This document shows positions 24,687 through 36,270 of a stretch of 64,000 nucleotides of DNA, piece after piece. The DNA is taken from contig JBBPIR010000004.1 in the NCBI GenBank assembly GCA_038040195.1, positions 1 through 64,000 on the forward strand. Direction: 5' to 3'. Both the position numbers and the translations under genes were made by a program. The notes beneath the pieces are model-generated. The model saw nothing but the letters and a program-made list of their open reading frames with translations, did not search any database and was not told the DNA's origin. How positions within the stretch are numbered: the first letter of the stretch is position 1; each line of letters starts with the position of its first letter. The stretch is from Chloroflexota bacterium (GTDB lineage Bacteria; Chloroflexota; Limnocylindria; QHBO01).

Positions 24687-27170
24687 ATGACGCCCATGCG
24701 CCCTGAGCTCCCCACCGGCACGGTTACGTTCCTGTTCACCGACGTCGAAGGCTCGACGAAGCTCCTCCACGAGCTGGGCCCCGATGCCTATGCCGCGGCC
24801 CTGGCCGAGCATCGGCGCATCGTCCGCGCCGCGGTCGCCGCCCACGGCGGGGTGGAGGTCGACACCCAGGGCGATGCGTTCTTCGTCGCCTTCCAGACCG
24901 CCCCCGGCGGGCTGGCCGCGGCCGCCGCCGCCCGCGACGCGCTGGCCGGCGGACCGATCCGAGTCCGGATCGGGATCCATACCGGCACCCCGCACCTGAC
25001 TGCGGAGGGCTACGTCGGGGCCGACGTCCACCGCGCGGCACGGATCGCCGCCGCCGGCCATGGCGGGCAGGTGCTCGTCTCGGCGGCCACGGTGGCTCTC
25101 CTCGGGACCGCGGGCCTGCGCGATCTCGGCGAGCATCGGCTCAAGGACTTCTCCGAGCCGGTGGCGATCCACCAGCTCGGGGACGGGCGCTTCCCGCCGT
25201 TGCGGACGATCTCGAACACGAACCTCCCCCGCCCCGCCAGCTCGTTCGTGGGCCGCGATACCGAGGTGGCGGAGGTCACCGACCTCCTCCAGAACGGTGC
25301 CCGGCTGCTGACCCTCACCGGGCCCGGCGGCTCGGGCAAGACGCGCCTTGCCATCGAGGCGGCGGCGACGCTGGTCCCAGAGTTCAAGGCCGGCGTGTTC
25401 TGGGTCGGCCTCGCGCCGCTGCGCGATCCGGCACTCGTGACCGAGACCATCGGCCAGACGCTGGGGGCCACGGATGGCCTGGCCGAGCACATCGGGGAGC
25501 GGGAGATGCTGCTGCTCATTGACAACCTCGAGCAGGTCGTGGCGGCCGCCCCCGAAGTGGCGTCGCTCGTCGAGACCTGCCCCAACTTGCGGCTGCTCGT
25601 CACCAGCCGCGAGCTCCTGCGGGTTCGGGGCGAGGTCGAGTACCCGGTCCTGCCGCTCGCCGACCCCGACGCGGTGGACCTGTTCTGCGCCCGGGCCCGG
25701 ACCGAACCGGATGACACGATCCGCCAGCTGTGCCACGCCCTCGACAATTTGCCGCTCGCCCTGGAGCTGGCCGCCGCCCGGGCCAGCGCCCTCACGCCGG
25801 CCCAGATCCTCAAGCGGCTGTCCCATCGCCTTGACCTCCTCAAAGGCGGGAGGGATGCCGATCCCCGTCAGCAGACGCTGCGGGCAACGATTGAGTGGTC
25901 CTTTGAGCTGCTGAGCCCGGACGAGCAGCGCCTCTTCGCGCGGCTGGCTGTCTTCGCCGGCGGATGGACCCTCGACGCCGCCGAAGTCGTCGCGAAGGCC
26001 GATCTGGACACCCTCCAATCGCTCGTCAACAAGAGCCTCGTCCGCCACACCGACGAGCGGTTCTGGATGCTCGAGACCATCCGTGAGTACGCCGTCGAGC
26101 GGCTCGAGGAGTCCGGCGAGGCAGACGGGCTGCGGCGGCGCCACGCGGAGCTGTTCCTCGCCCTCGCCGAGGAAGCGGAGCCGCACGTGCGCGGGCAGAG
26201 CCCCGAGGAGTGGTTAGAACGACTGGAGCGCGAGCACGACAACCTGCGCGCCGCGCTTGACTGGCTCGAGGCGACGGCCAGCGGGGAGCTGGGGTTGCGG
26301 TTGGCCGGCGCCGTGGACGAATTCTGGTGTGCGAGAAACCATGTGCCGGAAGGCCGGCGTTCCCTCGAAAGCGCGTTGCGCCTTAACAAGCGTCCGACGC
26401 CGGCTCGAGCCAAGGCGCTCATCGGTGCGGCCCACCTGGCACGCGACAGCGGAGACCCTGCGGCCGGGAGGCTATGGGCAGAGGAGGGGCTGGCCCTCCA
26501 CAGAAGGCTTGGCGACCCGTGGGGCACGGCCAACTCCCTGCTGTGGCTCGGCCTAGCGGTCGCCGACGAGGGCGACTTTCCGCGGGCTCAGCAGCTCTTC
26601 GGCGAGAGCGCGGACGCGTTTGGCGCGCTCGACGACGCGTACTACACCCTGTATGCCAACCGCATGCTGGCGTGGACCTACGACGCGTTGGGGGACCGAC
26701 CGCGCGCCCGGGCGCTCCACGAGGAGAATCTTCGCCGCGCACGCGATCTGCACGCCCGGGATCTCGAAGCGTCGGTCCTCGGCGCCCTCGCGTCGTACGC
26801 CGAAGACGAAGGTCGCGTCCAGGACGCCGCCTTGCTGGCCGCGGAGAGCCTCCGCATCTTTCGTGATCTCGGCAATCAGGTCAGCGCCGTCGTGGAGCTC
26901 TGCCGCTGTGCTGCTGCCCTCTCCCTTGCAGGGGAATCCGGAATCGCCACTCAGCTGCTCGGCAGTTCGGCGGCCTTCCATGAGGAGGCTGGCACTCCGC
27001 TGCTACCGTATCTCGTTGCCGAGAACGAACGGACGCTGACGAGGATCCATTCCCAGCTCGACGAGGCTGACTTCGCCGAGGCTTGGGAGCGAGGCCGAAA
27101 GCTGACTGTCGAGGAGGCAACCAAGTTGGCCCTCGAGTCCCTGAGCGGGATCGCGGAGGTTTCCAGGTGA
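24687..27170 (+). CDS. Class III cyclase - STAND ATPase - TPR regulator
   Basis: 827-residue protein, second cyclase/ATPase in the window but of a different lineage. N-terminal cyclase (residues 8-165) has VTFLFTDVEGSTKLLHELG and VEVDTQGDAFFVAF, with the metal Asp residues kept and a shortened dimerisation arm. SFVGRDTEVAEV leads to a P-loop GPGGSGKTRLAIE (about 211), LLLIDNLEQV and ELLRVRGEVEYPV. A winged-helix-like ARISE (WSFELLSPDEQRLFARLAVFAGG) comes next, then TPR helices. Such proteins lacking a LuxR tail are common in Actinomycetota and Chloroflexota. It starts 6 bases after the mfd stop and overlaps the next GNAT gene by GTGA. Confidence 0.88.
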   Translation: MTPMRPELPTGTVTFLFTDVEGSTKLLHELGPDAYAAALAEHRRIVRAAVAAHGGVEVDTQGDAFFVAFQTAPGGLAAAAAARDALAGGPIRVRIGIHTGTPHLTAEGYVGADVHRAARIAAAGHGGQVLVSAATVALLGTAGLRDLGEHRLKDFSEPVAIHQLGDGRFPPLRTISNTNLPRPASSFVGRDTEVAEVTDLLQNGARLLTLTGPGGSGKTRLAIEAAATLVPEFKAGVFWVGLAPLRDPALVTETIGQTLGATDGLAEHIGEREMLLLIDNLEQVVAAAPEVASLVETCPNLRLLVTSRELLRVRGEVEYPVLPLADPDAVDLFCARARTEPDDTIRQLCHALDNLPLALELAAARASALTPAQILKRLSHRLDLLKGGRDADPRQQTLRATIEWSFELLSPDEQRLFARLAVFAGGWTLDAAEVVAKADLDTLQSLVNKSLVRHTDERFWMLETIREYAVERLEESGEADGLRRRHAELFLALAEEAEPHVRGQSPEEWLERLEREHDNLRAALDWLEATASGELGLRLAGAVDEFWCARNHVPEGRRSLESALRLNKRPTPARAKALIGAAHLARDSGDPAAGRLWAEEGLALHRRLGDPWGTANSLLWLGLAVADEGDFPRAQQLFGESADAFGALDDAYYTLYANRMLAWTYDALGDRPRARALHEENLRRARDLHARDLEASVLGALASYAEDEGRVQDAALLAAESLRIFRDLGNQVSAVVELCRCAAALSLAGESGIATQLLGSSAAFHEEAGTPLLPYLVAENERTLTRIHSQLDEADFAEAWERGRKLTVEEATKLALESLSGIAEVSR

Positions 27171-27697
27171 CCGACCCGCGGATCCGGCTGCGGGACGCGA
27201 CTCTGGCCGATGCCGACGTGCTCGACGCGTGGGCGCGCTCGCCCGAGGCCAAGGGCGAGTTCAACGACTTTGGCATGCCTACCGACGACGAATCGGTTCG
27301 TGAGGCGCTGGAGAAGGGTCCGCTGCGCAATGAACGGAATGGGCAGATGGTCGTCGAGCGTGTGGCGGATGGGCAGCCGATCGGGACGGTGGGCTGGCAT
27401 GAGGTTCCGCACGGGCCCGGCACCGAGTCGCGAGCCTGGAACATCGGAATCTCGCTGATCCCCGAGGCACGCGGGCAGGGATTCGGCAGCATCGCCCAGC
27501 GGCTGCTCGCCGACGAGCTGTTCGCGACAACGGATGTGAACCGGGTCGAGGCCTCGACCGATGTCAGAAACCTGGCCGAGCAGCGTGCGCTGGAGAAGGC
27601 CGGATTCGTTCGCGAAGGCATCCAGCGCGGCGCCCAATTCCGCGCCGGCGCACATCACGATCTGATCACCTATGCGAGGCTGCGGAACGACCCCTGA
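27167..27697 (+). CDS. GNAT acetyltransferase, RimJ/RimL type
   Basis: 176-residue N-acetyltransferase of the Acetyltransf_3 type. RIRLRDATLADADVLDAWARSPE is the family start, IGISLIPEARGQGFGSIAQRLL is the acetyl-CoA pyrophosphate-binding motif A, and VEASTDVRNLAEQRALEKAGFVREG is motif B. Targets in this family include ribosomal proteins, peptides and antibiotics, so the substrate is open. GTG is chosen because it forms a GTGA overlap with the cyclase stop and starts the domain. Confidence 0.85.
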   Translation: MTDPRIRLRDATLADADVLDAWARSPEAKGEFNDFGMPTDDESVREALEKGPLRNERNGQMVVERVADGQPIGTVGWHEVPHGPGTESRAWNIGISLIPEARGQGFGSIAQRLLADELFATTDVNRVEASTDVRNLAEQRALEKAGFVREGIQRGAQFRAGAHHDLITYARLRNDP

Positions 27698-27701
27698 GGC
27701 G

Positions 27702-27802
27702 TATACTCAGAGCGAATTCTCGACCCGGGACGGGCGCACCCGTCCGGCGCCGATCAGCACGAACCCGCGCGAAGCGCGCGGGCTGACTGAGGAGGCGCGA
27801 CC
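27702..27802 (+). promoter_or_regulatory. acnA promoter and structured leader
   Basis: TATACT (27702-27707) is the likely -10. The predicted leader of about 90 bases contains two perfect hairpins: GGACGGG/CCCGTCC with loop CGCA (27728-27745), and CCCGCGCG/CGCGCGGG with loop AAG (27764-27782). The latter ends 6 bases before the GAGGAGG ribosome binding site (27789-27795). No known riboswitch consensus is recognised. Confidence 0.55.
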
Positions 27803-30490
<2,688 letters not shown>

Positions 30491-30545
30491 CGCCAGCGGG
30501 AGGGCCTGCTGCGCTTCGGCCGCCAGGGCGCCTCGGATCAAACCT

Positions 30546-30571
30546 GAGACCCGGGATTGCTCCCGGGTCTC
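30546..30571. terminator. Bidirectional terminator between acnA and the small membrane gene
   Basis: Perfect 10-bp stem GAGACCCGGG / CCCGGGTCTC with loop ATTGCT. No U-tract follows on the plus strand; on the minus strand the next bases read AGGTTTGATC. It lies between two convergent genes and could serve both. Confidence 0.7.
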
Positions 30572-30593
30572 GTGGCTTCCCGTCTGGGGATGT

Positions 30594-30806
30594 TCAGGGT
30601 GCGTACTCCATCGGACCGGAAAGCGGGTCGCTGATCCACTGGTTGATCACCGGTGCCGGCGCTGCTTCGGGTTGGGTGTTGATGGCCGGTGCGCTGAAGG
30701 ACGCGAACGCCAGGGCCGCGGCCAGTATCAGCATCGCCAGGGCCCCAACGAGGGCACCGATCACGAAGATGGAGGTGTTGCCGCTTGGGTAGGTGATGGT
30801 GGTCAT
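30594..30806 (-). CDS. Small single-pass membrane protein
   Basis: 70-residue hypothetical protein: a polar N-terminus (MTTITYPSGN), one hydrophobic segment of about 30 residues (positions 11-42, rich in Ala/Leu), then a Pro/Ala linker and the tail INQWISDPLSGPMEY. The ATG is preceded by GGGAGA at 8-9 bases. No family recognised. It could be a secreted or anchored small protein; the Shine-Dalgarno sequence and downstream terminator support a real gene. Confidence 0.5.
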   Translation of the reverse strand: MTTITYPSGNTSIFVIGALVGALAMLILAAALAFASFSAPAINTQPEAAPAPVINQWISDPLSGPMEYAP

Positions 30807-30933
30807 TGGTCCGGTCTCCCACTTGGCTGGGTGAAGGTGTTGGCGCAGCATCGGCTCAGATCGGTGCGAAGTCGTAGCCGATAGACGACCGCCCGAGTGT
30901 CGTCCTGGCGACACGGCCGGCTACCGCGCCCCC

Positions 30934-31108
30934 GATGTACGTCAGATGTGCATATCGGCCACTTTTCGGGGGGCCTGGGCGCATCGGGGGCCCTCCGATG
31001 GCCGTTTGGTACACCACATGGACGATTCGGCCACCGAATGGCCCCTCAGGCCACTGAAAGGCACCTCAGGAGTTCCAACTTGGCCGATACGTGCACGTCA
31101 TGTACATC
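30934..31108. repeat. 175-base imperfect inverted-repeat region in an intergenic gap
   Basis: The 340-base gap between the small membrane gene and the GGDEF-EAL gene has no convincing gene. It holds 29-base arms (30934-30962 and 31080-31108) that match in inverted orientation at 22 of 29 positions, both ending in ATCGGCCA/TGGCCGAT. Inside are two perfect 6-bp hairpins (CATCGG/CCGATG at 30982-31000, ATTCGG/CCGAAT at 31025-31039) and two CCTCAGG copies. It could be a decayed miniature transposable element or a structured RNA. Confidence 0.5.
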
Positions 31109-31146
31109 CAGGGGACGGGCTTGCCGAAACCGACCCGGGCGACCGG

Positions 31147-33489
31147 TCAGGCGCTGAGAGAACCCTCCCAGCGTTGGGCCACGGCGTCGGGGACCGCGTC
31201 GGCGGGGAGCGGCGGTGAGAAGTGGAACCCCTGGCCCAGGCGGCAGCCCAGCTCCCGAAGCCGGACCACCTGGTCGCCCCGTTCGATCCCCTCCGCCAGC
31301 ACCTGGAGACCGAGGGTCTGGCCGAGCTTGATGATCGAGCGCAGGAGGACTGGCACCTCGCGGTCGTCGCCCAGCGAGGCGGTGAAGGATCGGTCGATCT
31401 TCAGCAAGTCCACCGGCAGCCGCTCGAGGTAGCTCAGCGACGAATATCCGGTCCCGAAGTCGTCCATGGCCAGCTGGACGCCGGTCCCACGCAAGCCGAG
31501 GAGCTTCTGCTCGGTAGCGACCACGTCGGCCATCAGAGTGCTCTCGGTGATCTCCAGCAGCAGTCGGTTGGGGGCGAGCTCTGCATCGCGAAGCGAAGTC
31601 GCCACCATGTCCAGCAGCCTCGGATCGGTCAGTTGGCGGGTCGAGACGTTCACGCTGATCAGCGGCAGACGTCCATTGGCGCCCGGCAGCGCATGGGCCT
31701 TGTCCCAAGCAGCCATCTGGCGACAGGCTTCACCGGTGATCCACGCTCCGAGCGGCACGATGAGCCCGGTCTCTTCGGCCGCGGGAATGAATTCGTCGGG
31801 CTCAATCAGGCCGCGTTCCGGATGGCGCCAGCGGATGAGCGCCTCGAGTCCGGTCAGCCGGCCGTTGCGCAGATCGACGAACGGCTGGTAGTGGAGCACG
31901 AAGTCGCCGCGGCTGATGGCCTGCTCCAGCTCGGACCGCAGCTCCTGGCGTCGGATGACGGCCAGGTGCATGCGCGGCTCGAAGAACTCGATCCGGCCCT
32001 TGCCGCGGGCCTTGGCGGTGTACATGGCCAGGTCCGCGTGCCTTAGCAGGTCCTCGGGCGGCGAGCTGCCCGGCTGGGCCACCGCGACCCCGGCGCTGCC
32101 GCGGGCGAAGACCTGCTTGCCCTGGAGGTCGAACGGGGAGCGCAGTGCAGCCAGCACCCGCTCTGCCACCCGCCGAGCCGACTCGCGGGTGGTGTCCTCC
32201 AACAGGATGGCGAACTCGTCGCCCCCGAAGCGAGCCACCGTGTCCTCGGGTCGCATGACACCGCGCAGGCGCTCCGCGACCGCTGTCAGCAGCTGGTCTC
32301 CGGCCGCGTGACCCAGGCTGTCATTGACCGTCTTGAAGTCGTCCAGGTCCAGGAAGACGACCGCCATCGAGCGGCGGGCCCGTTCCTGGCGGGCCATGGC
32401 GTGCGCCACGCGGTCCGCGAACAAGGCCCGGTTGGCCAGCCCGGTGAGCGAGTCGTGGAAGGCCTGGTGCTGCAGCTGGCGCTCCAGCTCCTTGCGCAGC
32501 GTGATGTCATGCACCAGCGCCGAGAACGTCGCGGACTCACCTGTCCCGACGGCCCAGATGGTCAGCTCGACCGGGAACTCGCGGCCGTCACGATGGACCG
32601 CGTTGACCTCCATCCGGGTGCCCAGGATCGGGCCCTGCCCTGTCTCCAGGAACCGGGCCAGGCCCATGCGGTGAGCATCTCGCTGCTCGGCCGGGATGAT
32701 GCGGTCGGCCAGCGGCTGGCCGACGACCTCCTCGCGGGCCCAGCCGAAGGTCTGCTCCGCGGCCTGGTTCCAGTCGGCGATCATCCCGTCGGCATCCATC
32801 CCGATGTACGCGTAGCTGGCGGTGTCGATGATCCGCCGGGTCTGCTCCTCGCTCTGGCGGAGCGCCTGCTCGGCCTCTTTTTGGGCAGTGATGTCGATGA
32901 TGTAGCCGCGAAAGAAGGATGGGTTCCCTTGCTCATCGGTGACGATCACCGCCTCGTCCCGAATCCAGAGCGCCCGGCCGTCGCGAGACAGCATCCGGTA
33001 CTCGCTTGAGCTGATCACGCCCGGCTTGCGACTCCATTGCTCCGCCTCCTCCCGCGTGACCCGTTCTCGATCGTCGGGATGGACCTGGCGCATCCAGAGC
33101 GACGAATCGGCCATCCACTCCGCGGCCGTGAAGCCCAGGAGGTCCTCGATCCGGGGACTGACGTAGTTCCAGGTGGCCTCGGGACCGAAGCCGGCGATGT
33201 ACAACGCCGCGGGCAGGCGCTCGACGAGGGCCCGGAACGTGCCTTCTTCGGACTCGAGCCCGGCCAACCGGGCCCCGGCGCGGTTGGCGGCCGTGACCCG
33301 CTGCCAGAGCATCACGCCCTGCGCCGATGCCAGCACCACGAGGGCCGCCACGATAGCGGTGTTCAGCGTGAACTGGTCGCGCTGACTCCAGCTCGACGCG
33401 ATCACCAGCAGAGCGACCCCGACCGCGGATACGAGGATCAGGCCGGGCAGCGCGCGCTCAGCCCGGCGACGCACCGTGCGGATCGACAT
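31147..33489 (-). CDS. Membrane PAS-PAS-GGDEF-EAL protein (c-di-GMP turnover)
   Basis: 780-residue signalling protein. Two N-terminal transmembrane helices (about 15-35 and 42-62) are followed by PAS 1 with a PAC tail (about 70-195, HPDDRERV; RDGRALWIRDEAV), PAS 2 (about 205-320), GGDEF and EAL. The cyclase site RFGGDEFAIL (about 420) is intact, and the EAL domain has LEALIRWRHP (about 548), NVSTRQL, EITEST and MDDFGTGYSSLSYL, so both synthesis and hydrolysis of c-di-GMP are possible. The ATG at 33489 begins the protein; longer open frame upstream crosses apt and is ignored. Minus-strand TACCGT (33497-33502) is 7 bases before the start. Confidence 0.93.
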   Translation of the reverse strand: MSIRTVRRRAERALPGLILVSAVGVALLVIASSWSQRDQFTLNTAIVAALVVLASAQGVMLWQRVTAANRAGARLAGLESEEGTFRALVERLPAALYIAGFGPEATWNYVSPRIEDLLGFTAAEWMADSSLWMRQVHPDDRERVTREEAEQWSRKPGVISSSEYRMLSRDGRALWIRDEAVIVTDEQGNPSFFRGYIIDITAQKEAEQALRQSEEQTRRIIDTASYAYIGMDADGMIADWNQAAEQTFGWAREEVVGQPLADRIIPAEQRDAHRMGLARFLETGQGPILGTRMEVNAVHRDGREFPVELTIWAVGTGESATFSALVHDITLRKELERQLQHQAFHDSLTGLANRALFADRVAHAMARQERARRSMAVVFLDLDDFKTVNDSLGHAAGDQLLTAVAERLRGVMRPEDTVARFGGDEFAILLEDTTRESARRVAERVLAALRSPFDLQGKQVFARGSAGVAVAQPGSSPPEDLLRHADLAMYTAKARGKGRIEFFEPRMHLAVIRRQELRSELEQAISRGDFVLHYQPFVDLRNGRLTGLEALIRWRHPERGLIEPDEFIPAAEETGLIVPLGAWITGEACRQMAAWDKAHALPGANGRLPLISVNVSTRQLTDPRLLDMVATSLRDAELAPNRLLLEITESTLMADVVATEQKLLGLRGTGVQLAMDDFGTGYSSLSYLERLPVDLLKIDRSFTASLGDDREVPVLLRSIIKLGQTLGLQVLAEGIERGDQVVRLRELGCRLGQGFHFSPPLPADAVPDAVAQRWEGSLSA

Positions 33490-33502
33490 TGAGCCGACGG
33501 TA

Positions 33503-33523
33503 GTCCGGTCCAGCCGACCGGAC
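33503..33523. promoter_or_regulatory. GTCCGGTC-N5-GACCGGAC operator-like dyad
   Basis: Perfect 8-bp inverted repeat with a 5-base spacer, directly upstream of the minus-strand -10 box of the GGDEF-EAL gene. A further GGTCCGG occurs at 33535-33541. Its symmetry and place between two divergent promoters suit a dimeric regulator. Confidence 0.55.
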
Positions 33524-33546
33524 GATGGGCCAATGGTCCGGCCGCG

Positions 33547-33576
33547 TTGCAGGCGCGCCGTCGCGCCGACTAGACT
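33547..33576 (+). promoter_or_regulatory. apt promoter, leaderless
   Basis: TTGCAG (33547-33552), an 18-base spacer and TAGACT (33571-33576), then 6 bases to the GTG start. One of the few starts here with a plausible -35 box. Confidence 0.6.
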
Positions 33577-33582
33577 CGCCCG

Positions 33583-34113
33583 GTGACCGTGACTTCGGCC
33601 GACGACCTGCGGAAGCTCATCCGCGAGGTCCCCGACTTCCCGAAGCCGGGCATCCTGTTTTACGACATCACGACCCTGTTGAAGGACCCGACCGCCTTCA
33701 AGGAGGTCATCGACCGCATGGTCGGCCAGGTCCGCGACACACCGATTGACGTGGTGGTGGGCATGGAGTCGCGCGGGTTCATCTTCAGCGCGCCCATCGC
33801 CTACCAGCTGGGCGCCGGGTTCGTCCCGGTTCGGAAGCTCGGGAAGCTGCCAGCCGAGACGATCGAGGTCGAGTACGCCCTCGAGTACGGGACAGCCACC
33901 CTGGAGATCCATCGCGACGCCATCCAGCCCGGCCAGCGAGTGCTCATCGTGGATGACCTGCTGGCCACCGGCGGGACGGTGATGGGCACCATCGAGCTGG
34001 TGCAGCGCCTGGGCGGCGAGGTGGCGGGCCTGTCGTTCATGGTCGAGCTCGGGGCGCTCGGCGGTCGTGAGCGCCTGGGCCAATTCGCGATTCACGCCCT
34101 CCTGACGTATTGA
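33583..34113 (+). CDS. apt: Adenine phosphoribosyltransferase
   Basis: Salvages adenine to AMP using PRPP. The 176 residues match Apt: [64 protein letters not shown] and the PRPP-binding [13 protein letters not shown]. It opens a cluster with a GNAT and ahcY. Adenine and adenosine are by-products of the SAM/SAH cycle, so placement beside ahcY and metK fits salvage of those products. Confidence 0.95.
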   Translation: MTVTSADDLRKLIREVPDFPKPGILFYDITTLLKDPTAFKEVIDRMVGQVRDTPIDVVVGMESRGFIFSAPIAYQLGAGFVPVRKLGKLPAETIEVEYALEYGTATLEIHRDAIQPGQRVLIVDDLLATGGTVMGTIELVQRLGGEVAGLSFMVELGALGGRERLGQFAIHALLTY

Positions 34114-34135
34114 CCGATACGCGGGCGGCCGACCG

Positions 34136-34999
34136 ATGACGGTAGCCCCGGCGACGGGCTGGCACACCCGCGCGGTCACCGACCGGGCGGAGGTGGCCGC
34201 CTTCCTCCGAACCGATCGACTGTACGCCGCGTACCCCCTCGGCGACCTGGATGCGTCGGTCCGACGCCGCGCGGCGTGGGGCATGGCCTACGACCAGGAC
34301 GGCCGTCCGCGCGGACTGGCCATGCAGCACATGGGGCTTCCCCCGCAGCCCCTGTTCCTGATGGGCGACCCGGAGGCCTGTCGCGAGGTGCTGGCCACCG
34401 AGGTGCGGCCGCGCTACGCCTTCGTCCAGGCCCGGCACGATCTGGCCACCGCCTTCGACGACCTTTATCGGGTCGACCTTCCCGCCAGCCTGCTCCGGAT
34501 GGCGGTGGACCGGGATTCCTTCCGGCCCTTCGCCGGCGGAGGCGCCGTGCGGCTGGGCCCCGCCGACATCGGCGACCTCAATCGGCTGTACCAGCTCGGG
34601 CTGGGAGGGGGCTTCCCGGCATCCGTCCTGGAAGACGGCGTCTACTACGGCGTGCGGGTCGGTGGGCGGCTGGTCGCCGCCGCCGGGACCCACGTCATCA
34701 ACCCGTCCGAGGGCATCGCGGTGGTCGGCAACGTGCTGACCCACCTCGACCACCGCGGGCAGGGACATGCCAAGGCGGCGACGTCGGGGGTGACCGCGGA
34801 GCTGCTGGCCCGGGTGCCCGACGTGGCTCTGAACGTGTACGCCGACAACGACTCGGCCATCGCCGCCTACCTGCGCCTGGGCTACCGCGAGTACTGTCGG
34901 CTGGGAGAGTGGGTCGCCTACCGGCGAGCAGGCGGCTGGGACCTCATTCGACCATTGCGCGCCGCGTTGCGCTGGAGCTGGCCGCGGGCCGACCGATAG
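34136..34999 (+). CDS. GNAT-family acetyltransferase (FR47-like)
   Basis: 287-residue two-part protein. The C-terminal GNAT domain has NVLTHLDHRGQGHAKAATSGVTAELL (acetyl-CoA motif A) and LNVYADNDSAIAAYLRLGYREYCRLGEW. The N-terminal 130 residues resemble the degenerate GNAT half seen in tandem FR47-type proteins (VAAFLRTDRLYAAYPLGDLD). Substrate unknown. It lies 22 bases after apt and 9 before ahcY, so it is probably in one transcript with them. Confidence 0.82.
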   Translation: MTVAPATGWHTRAVTDRAEVAAFLRTDRLYAAYPLGDLDASVRRRAAWGMAYDQDGRPRGLAMQHMGLPPQPLFLMGDPEACREVLATEVRPRYAFVQARHDLATAFDDLYRVDLPASLLRMAVDRDSFRPFAGGGAVRLGPADIGDLNRLYQLGLGGGFPASVLEDGVYYGVRVGGRLVAAAGTHVINPSEGIAVVGNVLTHLDHRGQGHAKAATSGVTAELLARVPDVALNVYADNDSAIAAYLRLGYREYCRLGEWVAYRRAGGWDLIRPLRAALRWSWPRADR

Positions 35000-35008
35000 G
35001 GAGGAAAC

Positions 35009-36262
35009 GTGAGCGACATTCGTAACCCTGAGCTGGCCGTCGAGGGCGCACGGCGCATCGAATGGGCCGACCGTCAGATGCCGGTCCTGGCCGGCATCCG
35101 CGAACGGTTGGCCGCGGAGCGGCCGCTTGACGGCTGGCGGGTGAGTGCCTGCCTCCACGTCACTGCCGAGACGGCGAACCTCGTGCGCAGCCTGGCGGCC
35201 GGAGGAGCCGACGTGGTCCTGTGCGCCTCGAATCCGCTGTCCACGCAGGACGACGTAGCGGCGGCGCTGGTCGTCGAGCATGGGATCGAGGTGTTCGCCA
35301 TCCGGGGCGAGGACCGCGACACGTACTACGCCCACATCAACGCCGCCCTGGACCATCGGCCCCAGCTGACGATGGACGACGGGGCCGACCTGGTAGGGGA
35401 GCTGCATACCCACCGGGCCGACCTGCTGGACGAGGTCCGGGGCGGGACGGAAGAGACGACTACGGGCGTCATTCGGCTCCGGGCCATGGCGGCTGAGGGC
35501 GCTTTGCGCTACCCGATCCTGGCCGTCAATGAGGCGGCCACCAAGCACCTGTTCGACAACCGCTATGGCACCGGGCAGAGCGCCCTCGACGGCATCCTGC
35601 GCGCCACCAACGTCCTGCTGGCCGGCAAGACCGCGGTCGTGGGCGGCTACGGCTGGGTGGGGCGAGGGATCGCGAGCCGGATCCACGGCATGGGCGCCAA
35701 CGTGGTGGTCGTCGAGATCGATCCCATCCGCGCCCTGGAGGCGGCGATGGACGGCTTTCGGGTCATGCCCAGCCTGGACGCGGCCGCGGTCGGGGACATG
35801 TTCATCACTGCCACCGGGTCGCTCCACGTATTCGGCGCGGATCACTTCCGGCTCATGCGTGACGGCGCCATCCTCGCCAACGCCGGCCATTTCAACGACG
35901 AGTTCGACCTGCCTGCCCTGGAAACCCTGGCCGCCGAGCAGCGCGACGTGCGCCCGTCCACCCGAGAGTACCGCCTGGCCGATGGGCGGCGACTTTACCT
36001 TCTGGCCGAGGGCCGTCTCATCAACCTAGCCGCCGCCGAGGGCCACCCGAGCCTGGTCATGGACATGTCATTCGCGAACCAGGCGCTGGGCGCCGAGTGG
36101 CTGAGCGGCCACCACGAAGAGCTGGAGCCGCAGGTTTACGAGATCCCGATAGATATCGACCACGCGGTGGCCCGGCTCAAGCTGGCCAGCATGGGGATCG
36201 CCATCGATCGCCCGACCGAGGCCCAGGAGGCCTACGCGGCCTCCTGGCAGCAGGGGACGTAA
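35009..36262 (+). CDS. ahcY: Adenosylhomocysteinase
   Basis: NAD-dependent S-adenosylhomocysteine hydrolase, which removes the SAH by-product of methylation. Features over 417 residues are [13 protein letters not shown], the active-site region [14 protein letters not shown], the NAD fold [55 protein letters not shown] and the C-terminal [19 protein letters not shown]. The length fits the shorter bacterial/archaeal type without the large insert. GTG start with GGGAGGAAA upstream, a standard Shine-Dalgarno context inside an operon. Confidence 0.95.
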   Translation: MSDIRNPELAVEGARRIEWADRQMPVLAGIRERLAAERPLDGWRVSACLHVTAETANLVRSLAAGGADVVLCASNPLSTQDDVAAALVVEHGIEVFAIRGEDRDTYYAHINAALDHRPQLTMDDGADLVGELHTHRADLLDEVRGGTEETTTGVIRLRAMAAEGALRYPILAVNEAATKHLFDNRYGTGQSALDGILRATNVLLAGKTAVVGGYGWVGRGIASRIHGMGANVVVVEIDPIRALEAAMDGFRVMPSLDAAAVGDMFITATGSLHVFGADHFRLMRDGAILANAGHFNDEFDLPALETLAAEQRDVRPSTREYRLADGRRLYLLAEGRLINLAAAEGHPSLVMDMSFANQALGAEWLSGHHEELEPQVYEIPIDIDHAVARLKLASMGIAIDRPTEAQEAYAASWQQGT

Positions 36263-36270
36263 GCGGGCCC

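Noticed and set aside
24024-26186. 720-codon open frame antisense to mfd and the second cyclase gene
   Set aside because: Spans two unrelated well-identified genes and has low-complexity composition; an antisense shadow.
27728-27782. mini-ykkC (tandem-hairpin) riboswitch in the acnA leader
   Set aside because: Two tandem hairpins occur, but the loops are CGCA and AAG, not the ACGR loops of that motif.
30897-31157. 86-codon frame in the intergenic inverted-repeat region
   Set aside because: Arg/Ser/Gly-rich with no homology pattern or ribosome binding site, and it crosses the inverted-repeat arm.
33490-34284. N-terminal extension of the GGDEF-EAL protein through apt
   Set aside because: The frame stays open but is antisense to apt; the first plausible start with membrane helices is at 33489.
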